Assembly: GCA_030019415.1 (NCBI GenBank)
Contig: JASEEX010000014.1
Coordinates: 1-43,518 of the forward strand
Origin: Thermodesulfovibrionales bacterium
GTDB taxonomy: Bacteria > Nitrospirota > Thermodesulfovibrionia > Thermodesulfovibrionales > SM23-35
Length of the DNA: 43,518 nucleotides
Direction of reading: 5' to 3'
The translations under genes and the position numbers were made by a program. The notes under the pieces were generated by a model. That model searched no databases. It was not told the origin of the DNA and saw only the letters and a program-made list of their open reading frames with translations. Positions within the stretch are counted from its first letter, which is position 1, and each line of letters starts with the position of its first letter. This document shows, piece after piece, positions 31,747-40,031 of this stretch.

Positions 31747-32193
31747 ATGAAAATAGTCTGCCAGAATAGAAAGGCATATCACGATTACCATATTGAGGAG
31801 ACCTTAGAGGCAGGTATTGTCCTGTTGGGGACAGAAGTAAAATCTTTACGAGAAGGTAAGGCCAATCTGAAGGATAGTTACGTGATTGTTAAAGATGATG
31901 AGGTATTTCTTCTTAATTGTCATATAAGCCCGTACTCTCATGGAAACATTACGAATCATGATCCGCTTAGGACAAGAAAACTTCTCCTCTATAAAAGAGA
32001 GATAGAGAGATTGAGGGGGAGATCCCTCCAGAAAGGTTATACACTGATACCACTGAAGATGTATTTTAAGGATTCATATGCAAAGGTGGAGATAGGCATT
32101 GCAAAGGGTAAAAGACTCTATGAAAGGAGGGAAAAAATAAAAGAACGGGAGGCAAAGAGGACGATAGAACGGGTGATGAAGAGTAGAAAATAA
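31747..32193 (+). CDS. smpB: SsrA-binding protein SmpB
   Basis: A 148-residue protein from ATG 31747 (AAGAGG precedes it; the frame extends to 31720). It has [44 protein letters not shown] and [20 protein letters not shown], with the basic tail [18 protein letters not shown]. It carries tmRNA to stalled ribosomes in trans-translation. The tmRNA gene lies 32 bases downstream, so protein and RNA partners are side by side. The start region overlaps the ugd 3' end closely. Confidence 0.96.
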   Translation: MKIVCQNRKAYHDYHIEETLEAGIVLLGTEVKSLREGKANLKDSYVIVKDDEVFLLNCHISPYSHGNITNHDPLRTRKLLLYKREIERLRGRSLQKGYTLIPLKMYFKDSYAKVEIGIAKGKRLYERREKIKEREAKRTIERVMKSRK

Positions 32194-32199
32194 ATATGT

Positions 32200-32205
32200 T
32201 ATAAT
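32200..32205 (+). promoter_or_regulatory. Candidate -10 element of the tmRNA gene
   Basis: TATAAT lies 20 bases before the mature 5' end. The -35 match, inside the smpB 3' end, is weak, so read-through from smpB is an alternative. Confidence 0.35.
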
Positions 32206-32225
32206 TTAGTATAAATCTTTCAGTC

Positions 32226-32596
32226 GGGGGCGAAAGGGCTCGACGGGGGTTATGAGGCTCAGGCAGCATGTCGGGGTTCCGTCACCACGAACCCTGCACC
32301 AGAAACGGTACAGGGTAAAAGGACGGAAACAAACACAAACGCCAACAACGAACTGGCACTCGCTGCTTAATTGAAGCAGCACGCTACCCTGAAATTGTCT
32401 GTGTTTCTGGGATAGCGTCGGTAAGCAGGCTGGCCCCGCACTTTTCCCAAAAGTGCGGGGTGAGATTAATGGGGATGGGATAATGAAAAGCCCGCCTGCT
32501 GGCGTTTCATTATCCGAGAATAAAAAGCAGAATAAGCATGTAGAAACCTGAGAGTAGTACTTTCGGACGCGGGTTCAATTCCCGCCGCCTCCACCA
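32226..32596 (+). ncRNA. ssrA: tmRNA (ssrA) with a palindromic insertion
   Basis: The 5' end GGGGGCG pairs with CGCCTCC before the 3' A and encoded CCA (32594-32596). The T arm GACGCGGGTTCAATTCCCGCC is tRNA-like. The tag frame reads ETNTNANNELALAA and stops at TAA, followed by the usual hairpin GCTGCTTAATTGAAGCAGC. The ALAA end is the normal protease signal. Length is 371 bases. In the pseudoknot region after the tag is a 27-base hairpin, at 32434-32460, of the same family as repeats inside a tRNA and a helicase gene. The molecule otherwise looks functional. Confidence 0.95.
32434..32460. repeat. Palindrome inserted in tmRNA (site D)
   Basis: CCCCGCACTTTT (32434-32445), loop CCC, AAAAGTGCGGGG (32449-32460): a perfect 12-bp stem with the family ends CCCCGCAC and inner arm TTTT/AAAA. 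Confidence 0.92.
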
Positions 32597-32776
32597 AAAA
32601 TATATTTGTAACAGTTTAGCCAATCAAAGTTAAGGAGTTTAGGGCTTGCTCTAATGTCACCCCCACTTGTCGGGAATCCTTCTGTGACGTTTGATGTATT
32701 ATTCCGTGCTTGACCCGGAATCTGGCTAAACTTTTACTATATCTTTAAGTTAACGGTAGAGAAAGGCTGTCTTCAA

Positions 32777-33706
32777 GTGAAAAAGGGATTCTTTTTATTT
32801 TTAGTCCTGTCGGTTATGACGGTTCCCCTGTTTGCCCAGAAAAAGACAGAGGTATTACTAAGGTTCAGCAAACAGGAAGGACTAATGCGGATTGTGTTTG
32901 AGTCCGAGGAATCATTCATAAATAAAACAAAAGCTACTGCTTCGTCCTCACAGATAAAGATAGAATTCCCGGAACCATTCAATCTGACAGCCCAGAAGGA
33001 CCTCCCCTTTGAGGTAGTGCCAACGGATAAATTATTGGTAATAAATCTGAAAGAAGGGGGCGAGATAAAACTCTTGAGGCTCTCTTCTCCAGTAAGGCTT
33101 GTATTCGACATCCAGAAAGGGGAAAAGCAATCCGCACCAATCCTTTCTAAGGTCTTCGTCCTTGATGCAGGACATGGAGGCTATGATTTTGGTATCACCT
33201 CTGGAGATATAAAGGAGAAAGATATAAGCCTGGGTCTGACTAAAGATTTATATGCAATCCTTTTAAAGAAGGCCAAGAAGGTTTTTCTTACGCGCAGAGT
33301 AGACCAGTATATGTCGCTTATTGATAGAATAAAGTTTGCCAATCAGAAAACTCCTGATATATTTATAAGCCTCCATTCCTCTATGTCTGATAATTTTGTT
33401 CTCTATGTTGCTAAGTTTGAAGACGAGGGCTCTGATGAGATAGTTGACCTTTACAGCCTTTCATCAAGGCAGAAAAAATATACCGGAAAAAGCAAGGCCC
33501 TTTCTGAGAGCATCGGAAAGGCTATAAAAGATGAGTTCAAGAAGAATGTTATTTACAGGGAAATGCCCCTCCCCATACTTAATTCTACAGGCGCTCCTTC
33601 TGTTGTAATCGAATTCCCTTCACCGAGGTTTGTTGTTTATGACCAGCCTACGAAGGCGAGATTGACAAATGCAATTATAAACGGGCTTGCTGCATACGGA
33701 CAATAG
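32777..33706 (+). CDS. N-acetylmuramoyl-L-alanine amidase
   Basis: A 309-residue protein with GTG start at 32777. The signal peptide (residues 1-20, ending VPLFAQ) is followed by an AMIN-like beta domain (about 25-110) and a zinc amidase_3 domain. VLDAGHGGYDFG (about 131) provides the first zinc His, IFISLHSS the second, and APSVVIEFPSP the catalytic Glu. It cleaves peptide stems from peptidoglycan in the periplasm. SLHSS replaces the usual SLHAN. A 170-base AT-rich inverted-repeat spacer separates it from the GerMN gene. Confidence 0.88.
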   Translation: MKKGFFLFLVLSVMTVPLFAQKKTEVLLRFSKQEGLMRIVFESEESFINKTKATASSSQIKIEFPEPFNLTAQKDLPFEVVPTDKLLVINLKEGGEIKLLRLSSPVRLVFDIQKGEKQSAPILSKVFVLDAGHGGYDFGITSGDIKEKDISLGLTKDLYAILLKKAKKVFLTRRVDQYMSLIDRIKFANQKTPDIFISLHSSMSDNFVLYVAKFEDEGSDEIVDLYSLSSRQKKYTGKSKALSESIGKAIKDEFKKNVIYREMPLPILNSTGAPSVVIEFPSPRFVVYDQPTKARLTNAIINGLAAYGQ

Positions 33707-33734
33707 CATTGCAAAGTGAGTCCGTGATGGGGAA

Positions 33735-33870
33735 TCCAAAATTTAAAGAGCAAAATGCAAAATTACAATTCAAAATTAAAGATTTAGAAAAGGTTAAGGT
33801 CGGGGCAATTTTAATTTTAAATTTTGGTTTGAATCTTTAAATTTTTCTTTTTGCATTTTAAACTTTCTTG
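33735..33870. repeat. AT-rich imperfect inverted repeat before the GerMN gene
   Basis: The left part (AGCAAAATGCAAAATT, AAATTAAAGATTTAG) and right part (GAATCTTTAAATTTTT, TTTTTGCATTTTAAACTTT) are largely reverse complements and keep a loose seven-base rhythm like the heptamer arrays. There is no ORF. The stretch occupies nearly the whole spacer. Confidence 0.6.
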
Positions 33871-33876
33871 TATTGA

Positions 33877-34473
33877 TTGCAGATTGCGGTACACATTGGA
33901 AAGGAGTGTAATACGAAAAGGCTATCGATCATAATACTGCTGGGATTGCTTTTCATAGGCGGTTTAGCGGGAGGGTATTTTTATTTTTCGAAGGTCTCTT
34001 CTAAAGAAAGACAAGTTTCAGAAGAGGGAGTTGAGACCTTACCTGAGGCAGAAGACCTTTTTCCCCTGAAGATTTACTATCCTGTAGGTAATCGGCTTCA
34101 GATCGAAGAGAAAAGGCTTCAGAGGAAGACTACTCAAATAGCAATTGCACAGGCTATAGTAAAAGAATTTCTTAAAGGGCCTGCTGATATGAGGATATCA
34201 GATATGCCGAAGGATGCAAAACTCCTCGGTCTTTACAGAGGTGAAGACAGAGTACTCTATGTTGATCTATCAGAGGAGTTCAGGGGGAATTTCCAGGGCG
34301 ATGCCCTTACGGAATTCCTCCTTCTTAAGGGTCTGTATGTGAGCCTTATCTCGAACTTTGATGACATCGAGGATGTAAAAGTTCTCATAGAGGGCAAGGA
34401 GATAGAGACGCTCGGAGGCCATCTTTATCTCTCCTATCCTTTAAAAGATATGGTTTCCCATGAATATGAATAA
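33877..34473 (+). CDS. GerMN-domain envelope protein
   Basis: A frame open from TTG 33877. A membrane anchor or signal (RLSIIILLGLLFIGGLAGGYF) is followed by a GerMN domain: LKIYYPVGNRL, AIAQAIVKEFLKGP and GEDRVLYVDLSEEF, ending DIEDVKVLIEGKEIETLGGH. GerMN proteins are secreted or anchored and often co-occur with amidases. The start is doubtful: the best ribosome site, AAGGAG, is followed at normal distance by ACG (ACG-AAA-AGG), where ATG would be expected. It overlaps murI by 14 bases, so the four genes from amidase to rph look like one unit. Confidence 0.78.
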   Translation: MQIAVHIGKECNTKRLSIIILLGLLFIGGLAGGYFYFSKVSSKERQVSEEGVETLPEAEDLFPLKIYYPVGNRLQIEEKRLQRKTTQIAIAQAIVKEFLKGPADMRISDMPKDAKLLGLYRGEDRVLYVDLSEEFRGNFQGDALTEFLLLKGLYVSLISNFDDIEDVKVLIEGKEIETLGGHLYLSYPLKDMVSHEYE

Positions 34474-35284
34474 GAAAGACAGACCGATTGGTGTCTTCGA
34501 CTCCGGAATAGGCGGACTCACTGTTCTAAAGGAGATAATGAAGGAAATGCCTGATGAAGGTACTATTTATCTCGGCGATACTGCGAGAGTTCCCTACGGG
34601 ATAAGGTCGCCAGAAACGGTCATTAGATATTCCTTCGAAAACACGAGATTCCTCTTTTTAAGGGATATTAAACTCCTCGTAGTTGCCTGTAATACCGCAT
34701 CTTCTGTCAGTCTCGGTAACATTAAAAACAGTATCCCCATCCCTGTTGTTGGAGTTATTGAACCGGGTGCAAAGGCTGCTGTCATGGCAACAAGGAACAA
34801 AAGGATCGGGGTTATAGGTACAGAGGCAACAATAAGGAGCGATTCTTATACAATGTCGATTAAGGCTATTGACAGAGATGTAGAGGTATCTGGTCTTCCC
34901 TGCCCTTTATTTGTGCCGCTGGTAGAGGAGGGGTGGACAGAGGGAGATGTTGTTACCCTGATCGCCGAAAGATATCTTAAGGAAATAAAGGATAAGGGAA
35001 TAGACACCCTTGTACTTGGATGCACTCATTATCCTTTACTGAAAGAGGTCATATCAAGGGTAATGGGTGAAGGTGTTAGACTTATAGACTCTGCGGTCGA
35101 GGTAGCAAAGGAGATAAAGGAAATCCTTGAGATTGGAGGTTTAAAGAAAGAACATAAAGAACATAAGGATAAGCCTTTAAGAGAGTTTTATGTAACTGAT
35201 TTGCCTGAAAGGTTTTTAGAAATTGGTGAGAAATTTCTCGGACAGAAGATAGAGCATATAGAAAAGATATCGGTTAGCAGCTAA
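34460..35284 (+). CDS. murI: Glutamate racemase
   Basis: A 274-residue protein. RPIGVFDSGIGGLTVLKEI, YLGDTARVPYG, VVACNTASS (first catalytic Cys) and LVLGCTHYPLL (second Cys) are all present. It makes D-glutamate for peptidoglycan in the cytoplasm. It overlaps the GerMN gene and sits downstream of an amidase, a cell-wall grouping. The C-terminal extra segment (KKEHKEHKDKPLREFYVTD) is charged and slightly repetitive. Confidence 0.95.
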   Translation: MNMNKKDRPIGVFDSGIGGLTVLKEIMKEMPDEGTIYLGDTARVPYGIRSPETVIRYSFENTRFLFLRDIKLLVVACNTASSVSLGNIKNSIPIPVVGVIEPGAKAAVMATRNKRIGVIGTEATIRSDSYTMSIKAIDRDVEVSGLPCPLFVPLVEEGWTEGDVVTLIAERYLKEIKDKGIDTLVLGCTHYPLLKEVISRVMGEGVRLIDSAVEVAKEIKEILEIGGLKKEHKEHKDKPLREFYVTDLPERFLEIGEKFLGQKIEHIEKISVSS

Positions 35285-35317
35285 AATAACCAATTGACCA
35301 AACATTGTTTGGTTATT
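35285..35317. promoter_or_regulatory. Overlapping inverted repeats between murI and rph
   Basis: ACCAAAC, three bases, GTTTGGT (35297-35313) is enclosed by AATAACC (35285-35291) and GGTTATT (35311-35317). The two alternative pairings share bases. It may be a weak terminator or an operator; there is no strong T-run, and rph follows 28 bases later. Confidence 0.45.
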
Positions 35318-35344
35318 ACCGGTGATTTGAAATATGGAGGATAA

Positions 35345-36103
35345 ATGAGACCCGATGGAAGAAAAAACAACGAGATACGTGAGGTAAAGGTTCGTAGGAA
35401 TTTCATAGGGACTGCTGAAGGCTCGGTACTGATTGAAATGGGAAACACAAAGGTGATATGTACGGCCACGATCGAGGACAAGGTTCCGCCTTTTATGAAG
35501 GACCAGAAAAGGGGATGGATAACGGCTGAGTATTCGATGCTTCCGAGAGCAACCCAGATGAGGTTAGTAAGGGAATCCACTACAGGAAGGATTGGTGGAA
35601 GGACCCATGAGATACAGAGGCTTATAGGCAGGGCACTCAGGTCTGTTGTTGACCTATCGTCCATCGGTGAAAGGACGATATGGATAGACTGCGATGTAAT
35701 ACAGGCAGACGGAGGCACAAGGACAGCAGCAATAACAGGTTCCTTCATATGCCTCTCCGATGCATTGAGATACGCACTGAGAAATGGGCTTATAGAAAAA
35801 ATTCCAATCAAGGACTATCTTGCTGCTATAAGCGTGGGGGTTGTAAGCGGGGAGCCTAGACTCGACCTCTGTTATTTAGAAGATTCTGTAGCAGAGGTAG
35901 ATATGAATATTGTGATGACAGGAAGCGGAAGATTTGCCGAGATACAGGGGACTGCAGAAGGAATGACCTTTTCAAAGGCCACATTAGATAGCCTTATAAC
36001 ACTTGCAGAAGAGGGTATAAATAGCCTGATAGAGATACAGAAGAGGTTAATAGAGGGTGAAGGGAAGCAGTCACCAAAAAGCCCTTTTGATATGGTAAAA
36101 TAA
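35345..36103 (+). CDS. rph: Ribonuclease PH
   Basis: A 252-residue phosphorolytic 3'-5' exoribonuclease that trims tRNA 3' ends. [52 protein letters not shown] and [20 protein letters not shown] are canonical, with the phosphate-binding segment in [20 protein letters not shown] lies before the ATG. The following ftsH gene begins 17 bases later. Confidence 0.95.
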   Translation: MRPDGRKNNEIREVKVRRNFIGTAEGSVLIEMGNTKVICTATIEDKVPPFMKDQKRGWITAEYSMLPRATQMRLVRESTTGRIGGRTHEIQRLIGRALRSVVDLSSIGERTIWIDCDVIQADGGTRTAAITGSFICLSDALRYALRNGLIEKIPIKDYLAAISVGVVSGEPRLDLCYLEDSVAEVDMNIVMTGSGRFAEIQGTAEGMTFSKATLDSLITLAEEGINSLIEIQKRLIEGEGKQSPKSPFDMVK

Positions 36104-36120
36104 TTATTGGAAGTAGAGGA

Positions 36121-37941
36121 TTGAAATTGAATATTTATAGAAGTCTATTCGCCTGGTTATTTATCGGAATGATGATTATACTCCTTTTCAATCTTTTTAG
36201 CACCCCTAAGAAGGTAGGGGAGGAGGTAATATTTTCTGAGTTTATGACCAGACTCGAGGCAGGTGAAGTTGAAGAGGTTGTAATAAAGGATAGCCATATA
36301 ACGGGTCAATTAAAAGATGGCAAAAGGTTCAAGACCTATGCCCCGGCCTACCCTGACCTTGTGAAGGTTTTAAGGTCTCAGAACGTAAAGATTACTGTGA
36401 AGCCGACAGAACAGAACCCTTGGTACTGGAACCTCTTTTTCTCATGGGGTCCTATAATCTTTCTTGTTGTTATCTGGATATTCTTTATGCGACAGATGCA
36501 GGCAGGCGGTAACAGGGCGTTATCCTTTGGTAAAACAAAGGCAAAATTGGTCTCTGAAAAGTCAGTCAAGGTAACCTTTGCTGATGTTGCAGGAATAGAA
36601 GAGGCAAAAGGAGAGGTTCGGGAGATTATAGACTTTCTTAAGGCCCCCCAGAAATTCCAGAAGCTCGGAGGTAAGATTCCCAAGGGAGTACTCTTGGTTG
36701 GTGCACCAGGTACGGGTAAAACCCTTCTTGCGAGAGCTATTGCAGGGGAGGCTGGAGTGCCGTTCTTCTCGATATCAGGCTCTGATTTTGTGGAGATGTT
36801 TGTAGGAGTAGGCGCATCAAGGGTAAGGGACCTTTTTGACCAGGCAAAGAAGAATGCACCATGTATTGTTTTTATTGATGAGCTAGATGCCGTTGGCCGT
36901 CACAGGGGGGCTGGCCTGGGCGGAGGTCATGATGAGCGTGAGCAGACCCTGAATCAGCTACTTGTAGAAATGGATGGCTTTGAAACCAATCAGGGGATTA
37001 TTATCCTTGCAGCTACAAACAGGCCTGATGTCCTCGACCCCGCGCTTCTCAGGCCAGGCAGGTTTGACAGGCAGGTGGTCGTCCCACAACCCGATGTAAA
37101 AGGAAGGCATGAAATACTAAAGGTTCATACAAGGAACATCCCGGTTGATGAGGGGGTCAATCTTGAGCAGATAGCCCGCGGAACACCTGGTTTTTCGGGT
37201 GCTGACCTTGCAAATCTTGTTAATGAGGCAGCCTTGCTTGCAGCAAGGAAATCAAAGAGCAGGGTCGAGGTATCTGATTTTGAGGCAGCAAAGGACAAGG
37301 TGCTGATGGGTGTTGAGAGAAAGAGTATGATAATAAGCGAGACAGAGAAGAGGAATACTGCCTACCATGAGGCAGGTCATACGCTTGTCGCAAAGCTAAC
37401 ACCAGGTACTGACCCAATACATAAAGTTAGCATCATTCCGAGGGGAAGGGCCCTCGGTGTAACTCAGCAGTTGCCTATAGATGACAGATACACCTATTCC
37501 AAGGACTATCTTATGAAGGCCCTGTCGGTACTGCTTGGAGGCAGGGCTGCAGAGGAGATCGCCTTGAATCACATGACAACAGGGGCTGGCAACGACCTTG
37601 AGCGGGCAACAGAGCTTGCAAGAAAGATGGTTACAGAGTGGGGCATGTCAGAAAAGCTCGGTCCCCTTACATTTGGGAAAAAGGACGAACAGATCTTCCT
37701 CGGGAGAGAGATAGCAAGGCACAAGGATTACAGTGAAAAGACTGCAATTGATATAGATGAAGAGGTTAAGAGAATAGTGATTGAGGCATACGATACATCT
37801 AAAAAACTCCTCTCAGAAAACCAGGAGCTTCTTGACGCATTAGCAAAAGGACTCCTCGAAAAGGAAACTATGGATGGGGCCGAGATAGATGCACTCATCC
37901 AGGAAGTAGAGTCAAAAAGGGCAGTTCAATCCATAATTTAA
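36121..37941 (+). CDS. ftsH: ATP-dependent zinc metalloprotease FtsH
   Basis: A 606-residue protein starting at TTG 36121. Two membrane segments (residues about 7-26 and 101-121) flank the periplasmic domain. The AAA+ module has [19 protein letters not shown] (about 193), [15 protein letters not shown] and [19 protein letters not shown]. The protease motif HEAGH is at about 416. It degrades membrane and regulatory proteins. The last codons (AVQSII) overlap, on the opposite strand, a HicB-like remnant from the neighbouring cassette region, so its native C-terminus may have been altered there. Confidence 0.95.
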   Translation: MKLNIYRSLFAWLFIGMMIILLFNLFSTPKKVGEEVIFSEFMTRLEAGEVEEVVIKDSHITGQLKDGKRFKTYAPAYPDLVKVLRSQNVKITVKPTEQNPWYWNLFFSWGPIIFLVVIWIFFMRQMQAGGNRALSFGKTKAKLVSEKSVKVTFADVAGIEEAKGEVREIIDFLKAPQKFQKLGGKIPKGVLLVGAPGTGKTLLARAIAGEAGVPFFSISGSDFVEMFVGVGASRVRDLFDQAKKNAPCIVFIDELDAVGRHRGAGLGGGHDEREQTLNQLLVEMDGFETNQGIIILAATNRPDVLDPALLRPGRFDRQVVVPQPDVKGRHEILKVHTRNIPVDEGVNLEQIARGTPGFSGADLANLVNEAALLAARKSKSRVEVSDFEAAKDKVLMGVERKSMIISETEKRNTAYHEAGHTLVAKLTPGTDPIHKVSIIPRGRALGVTQQLPIDDRYTYSKDYLMKALSVLLGGRAAEEIALNHMTTGAGNDLERATELARKMVTEWGMSEKLGPLTFGKKDEQIFLGREIARHKDYSEKTAIDIDEEVKRIVIEAYDTSKKLLSENQELLDALAKGLLEKETMDGAEIDALIQEVESKRAVQSII

Positions 37942-38071
37942 TCGCCTCTTGAGCACTTTTTAAAGCTTCTTCAGGACTACTACCATGTGCCATACATCCT
38001 GGAAGTTCCGGCACCACAGCCTTTCTCGGAGCCTGAATGTTCTGTCTCTTTCGCTTCGTATCCCATCTCAT
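37895..38071 (-). pseudogene. HicB-like antitoxin remnant overlapping the ftsH 3' end
   Basis: A 58-codon minus-strand frame from ATG 38071. VVPELPGCMAHGSSPEEALK then [11 protein letters not shown] is the classic HicB core (PELPGCxxxG...EEALxxAQEAI). After that it reads into antisense ftsH sequence and stops at a TGA at 37895-37897, so the C-terminal DNA-binding part is missing. The N-terminus (MRWDTKRKRQNIQAPRK) is also atypical. No hicA partner follows. It marks the left edge of the cassette region, with a degenerate attC-like site just upstream. Confidence 0.75.
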
Positions 38072-38085
38072 TTCTTTTTGCTTAT

Positions 38086-38146
38086 GCCTAATATATAAAA
38101 TCAGCGGTGCGGTCTCACTGTGTCTGTTCCAACCGCTGATTAAGAC
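38086..38146 (-). other. Degenerate attC-like site 1
   Basis: On the minus strand R' reads ATTAGGC, where GTTRRRY is expected, so the cleavage triplet GTT is changed to ATT. The stem AATCAGCGGT (38099-38108) pairs with ACCGCTGATT (38132-38141). The stop of the 102-residue ORF falls inside the R'' side, as is usual for cassettes. It is probably inactive. Confidence 0.5.
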
Positions 38147-38448
38147 CTCTGCCAGTGGATTCTCATAAATATGCCCAACAATTTGCCCGATGGGATGTCC
38201 GATACATCCAGATCGTATACATCCTGAATCTTCTTGTGGATGTCAGGTATTTCCATCTCATCCAGACCGGTGAAATCGAAGAGACTCGATTCATCTGTGA
38301 TGAGGTATTCTCCTGGTTCAAAATCAAAGATTCGCCTCATAAAATCATCGGCAATCTCCAAAAACATATCGACCCCTGTGGTAGGTGCAAACTCGATCTT
38401 TTTCCCTTTGAATGGACTACTTTGGATAATCTTGTCGTCTTCGCTCAT
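38140..38448 (-). CDS. Unknown acidic cassette protein
   Basis: A 102-residue acidic protein (MSEDDKIIQSSPFKGKKIEF, then EIADDFMRRIFDFEPGEYLI and GLDEMEIPDIHKKIQDVYDL). No family is recognised. It has no signal peptide or membrane segment. It fills the interval between two attC-like sites, reads toward site 1 and ends within it, which is the standard geometry of an integron cassette ORF. The segment about FxxxEYLITDESSLFDFTG looks well conserved in composition, so the ORF is probably real. Confidence 0.65.
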   Translation of the reverse strand: MSEDDKIIQSSPFKGKKIEFAPTTGVDMFLEIADDFMRRIFDFEPGEYLITDESSLFDFTGLDEMEIPDIHKKIQDVYDLDVSDIPSGKLLGIFMRIHWQRS

Positions 38449-38463
38449 ATTTCTTCCTCTATT

Positions 38464-38522
38464 ATTTAACGCTCAAAGTCAGCGGGGTGGTTATACCGCA
38501 TCCGCTGGATTTTTTGTTATGT
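38464..38522 (-). other. attC-like recombination site 2
   Basis: Read on the minus strand: R'' ACATAAC, L'' TCCAGCGGA, a variable loop, L' CCGCTGA, R' GTTAAAT (an exact GTTRRRY). L'' has one extra base relative to L', giving the extrahelical base used by integron integrases. It is 59 bp long and starts at the hicA stop. The layout is nearly the same as site 3. Confidence 0.78.
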
Positions 38523-38689
38523 CAATTCTTTTATTATATGCTTCGCAAGGTTTTCGTCTATTTCATTATGCCTTGGAACTGGCTGCTTTTTCCTGTGGTA
38601 GGATTTTTGTATAAGTCGTGGTGGCTTCCATGTCTAACAAGAATACATCCTGAATCAGTCAGCCTTTTGATTAGGTCTTTTCTTTTCAT
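38517..38689 (-). pseudogene. hicA: hicA toxin gene with a one-base frameshift
   Basis: From ATG 38689 the frame reads MKRKDLIKRLTDSGCILVRH then GSHHDLYKNPTTGK, a typical HicA start with the catalytic His, but then goes out of frame and stops early. Adding one A to the run of five A in GGAAAAAGCAGCC restores QPVPRHNEIDENLAKHIIKE, the conserved HicA end, to a TAA at 38517-38519 inside the attC site. So one base is missing, by mutation, slippage or sequencing error. The start overlaps the hicB stop by four bases. Confidence 0.85.
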
Positions 38690-38883
38690 ACAGTGAGGGT
38701 GAGTTCTTTAACTTTGTGCTTCTCAGGAACATCCTCCATCGTCATAAGCATATATGCATCTTTCATGTTTTTCTCAAGTTCTTCTAATGTCTCTCCCTGT
38801 GTCATTATTTCAGGATGTTCAATTAGTTTACCAACCCAGAATTTTTCACCTTTCCAGTAAATCATTTTTAATTTAGTTCTCAT
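38686..38883 (-). CDS. hicB: HicB-family antitoxin, short form
   Basis: A 65-residue protein (YWKGEKFWVGKLIEHPEIM, then TQGETLEELEKNMKDAYMLM), the partial RNase H-like fold of HicB. The usual LPGC is replaced by EHPEI, as in the short HicB/DUF1902 type. It lies upstream of hicA in B-A order, with a four-base ATGA overlap. It would neutralise HicA, an mRNA interferase. With hicA frameshifted, the antitoxin may now act alone. The pair forms one cassette between attC-like sites 2 and 3. Confidence 0.82.
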   Translation of the reverse strand: MRTKLKMIYWKGEKFWVGKLIEHPEIMTQGETLEELEKNMKDAYMLMTMEDVPEKHKVKELTLTV

Positions 38884-38955
38884 TATCTCACCTCACAGTG
38901 CATATTCTATAAAACTTATGATAGCACAAATAGAAGTGGTTACAGTATATTTTTG

Positions 38956-39013
38956 ACACAACGACCAAAATCAGCGGTGGCTATCAGCCATCCGCTGGAG
39001 TGCTTTGTTACAC
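38956..39013 (-). other. attC-like recombination site 3
   Basis: Read on the minus strand: R'' GTGTAAC, L'' TCCAGCGGA, loop, L' CCGCTGA, R' GTTGTGT. It is 58 bp with the same extra base in L'' as site 2 and identical L boxes. It lies downstream of the restriction-modification pair and upstream of hicBA. Confidence 0.78.
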
Positions 39014-39056
39014 ATGTTTTTATTTATTTTTATTATTGCAACCCCGTTCCTTAAAT

Positions 39057-40031
39057 TTATTTTAAGCCTATTTTTTTCAGAAAATTAAGCCAATCCTCAT
39101 TGGTATATTTAATCTCCCTGATTTGTAGAAGATATCTTTTCTCTCTTACTTCTCCTAAATAAGCCAGTTTTTCACCCAATTCGAGGGGCTTATAATCAGA
39201 GGTTTTGAAATATCCACAGATAAAGCCTTTTAGCTTTGATAACAATTCTCCACATTTGTAGTCTTTTATTCTTTCACGCATTCCGTCAATATAGCCTTTG
39301 AATGTGTCATCAGAGGATGGAATCTTACTTTCTGCAAAATTAAGAAGTCTTGAAAAACCACAAACCTCTACAAAGAATTGCAGGATGGTTGGCTCTGGAA
39401 CTGAACACTTAACCGTTATACCATAATCATATCCTATATCTGCTTCTGCCCAAATACCAGCCAGAGAAGGGGAAGTTTTTATGCAGACCCATTTCCTCGC
39501 ATTTATAATATCATTTCTGTATTTCTCAATCTGTCTTGATATTTCCCAATCTAACTCTATCTTCGCAGAGAATTTATTTTCAAGGAATCTTTTAAGCATA
39601 ATTTCCCCTAATTTGCCTGTGAATTGGTCAACCACTATAGACTCAAAGGTTCTTCTTCTTTCTCTAAAGCCTTTTGCGCTGACGGTTGCTTTTGTCCCAC
39701 CCTCAAACATCTGATAGGTAATCTCAAAACAAAATATCAATAATCTGATTACATCTTCATCGCTGAAATCCATAACAACCGTATTAGGCAGCAATCTTTC
39801 AATAATCCATCTTTCTGCTACATCTTCATTTAAAAATTTTTTATTCCCAAGGCGAGAAAGGATATTGAGATCATTCATTCTGCAAGCTGACAGCAATATC
39901 TCCGACAGTTCATCAAAATTAAATACGATGGTATCTCTGTTATCTGCTATTAACCTGTTGATATACTCGCCTATTTTTTCTTTGAACTTGGTAGAGCTTT
40001 TTAACTCTCCTTCTAAAATGCGATACCTCAT
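39057..40031 (-). CDS. Probable restriction endonuclease partner of the methyltransferase
   Basis: A 324-residue protein overlapping the methyltransferase stop by four bases. The central region VDQFTGKLGEIMLKRFLEN, then AKIELDWEIS and ARKWVCIKTS, resembles the Glu-Asp/Glu-x-Lys layout of PD-(D/E)XK restriction enzymes (G-x-x-GE helix, then an acidic residue and xKx strand), though the last motif is not canonical. No named family is recognised. Its place directly behind a lone DNA methyltransferase is the strongest argument. It could instead be an accessory or specificity protein. Confidence 0.5.
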   Translation of the reverse strand: MRYRILEGELKSSTKFKEKIGEYINRLIADNRDTIVFNFDELSEILLSACRMNDLNILSRLGNKKFLNEDVAERWIIERLLPNTVVMDFSDEDVIRLLIFCFEITYQMFEGGTKATVSAKGFRERRRTFESIVVDQFTGKLGEIMLKRFLENKFSAKIELDWEISRQIEKYRNDIINARKWVCIKTSPSLAGIWAEADIGYDYGITVKCSVPEPTILQFFVEVCGFSRLLNFAESKIPSSDDTFKGYIDGMRERIKDYKCGELLSKLKGFICGYFKTSDYKPLELGEKLAYLGEVREKRYLLQIREIKYTNEDWLNFLKKIGLK

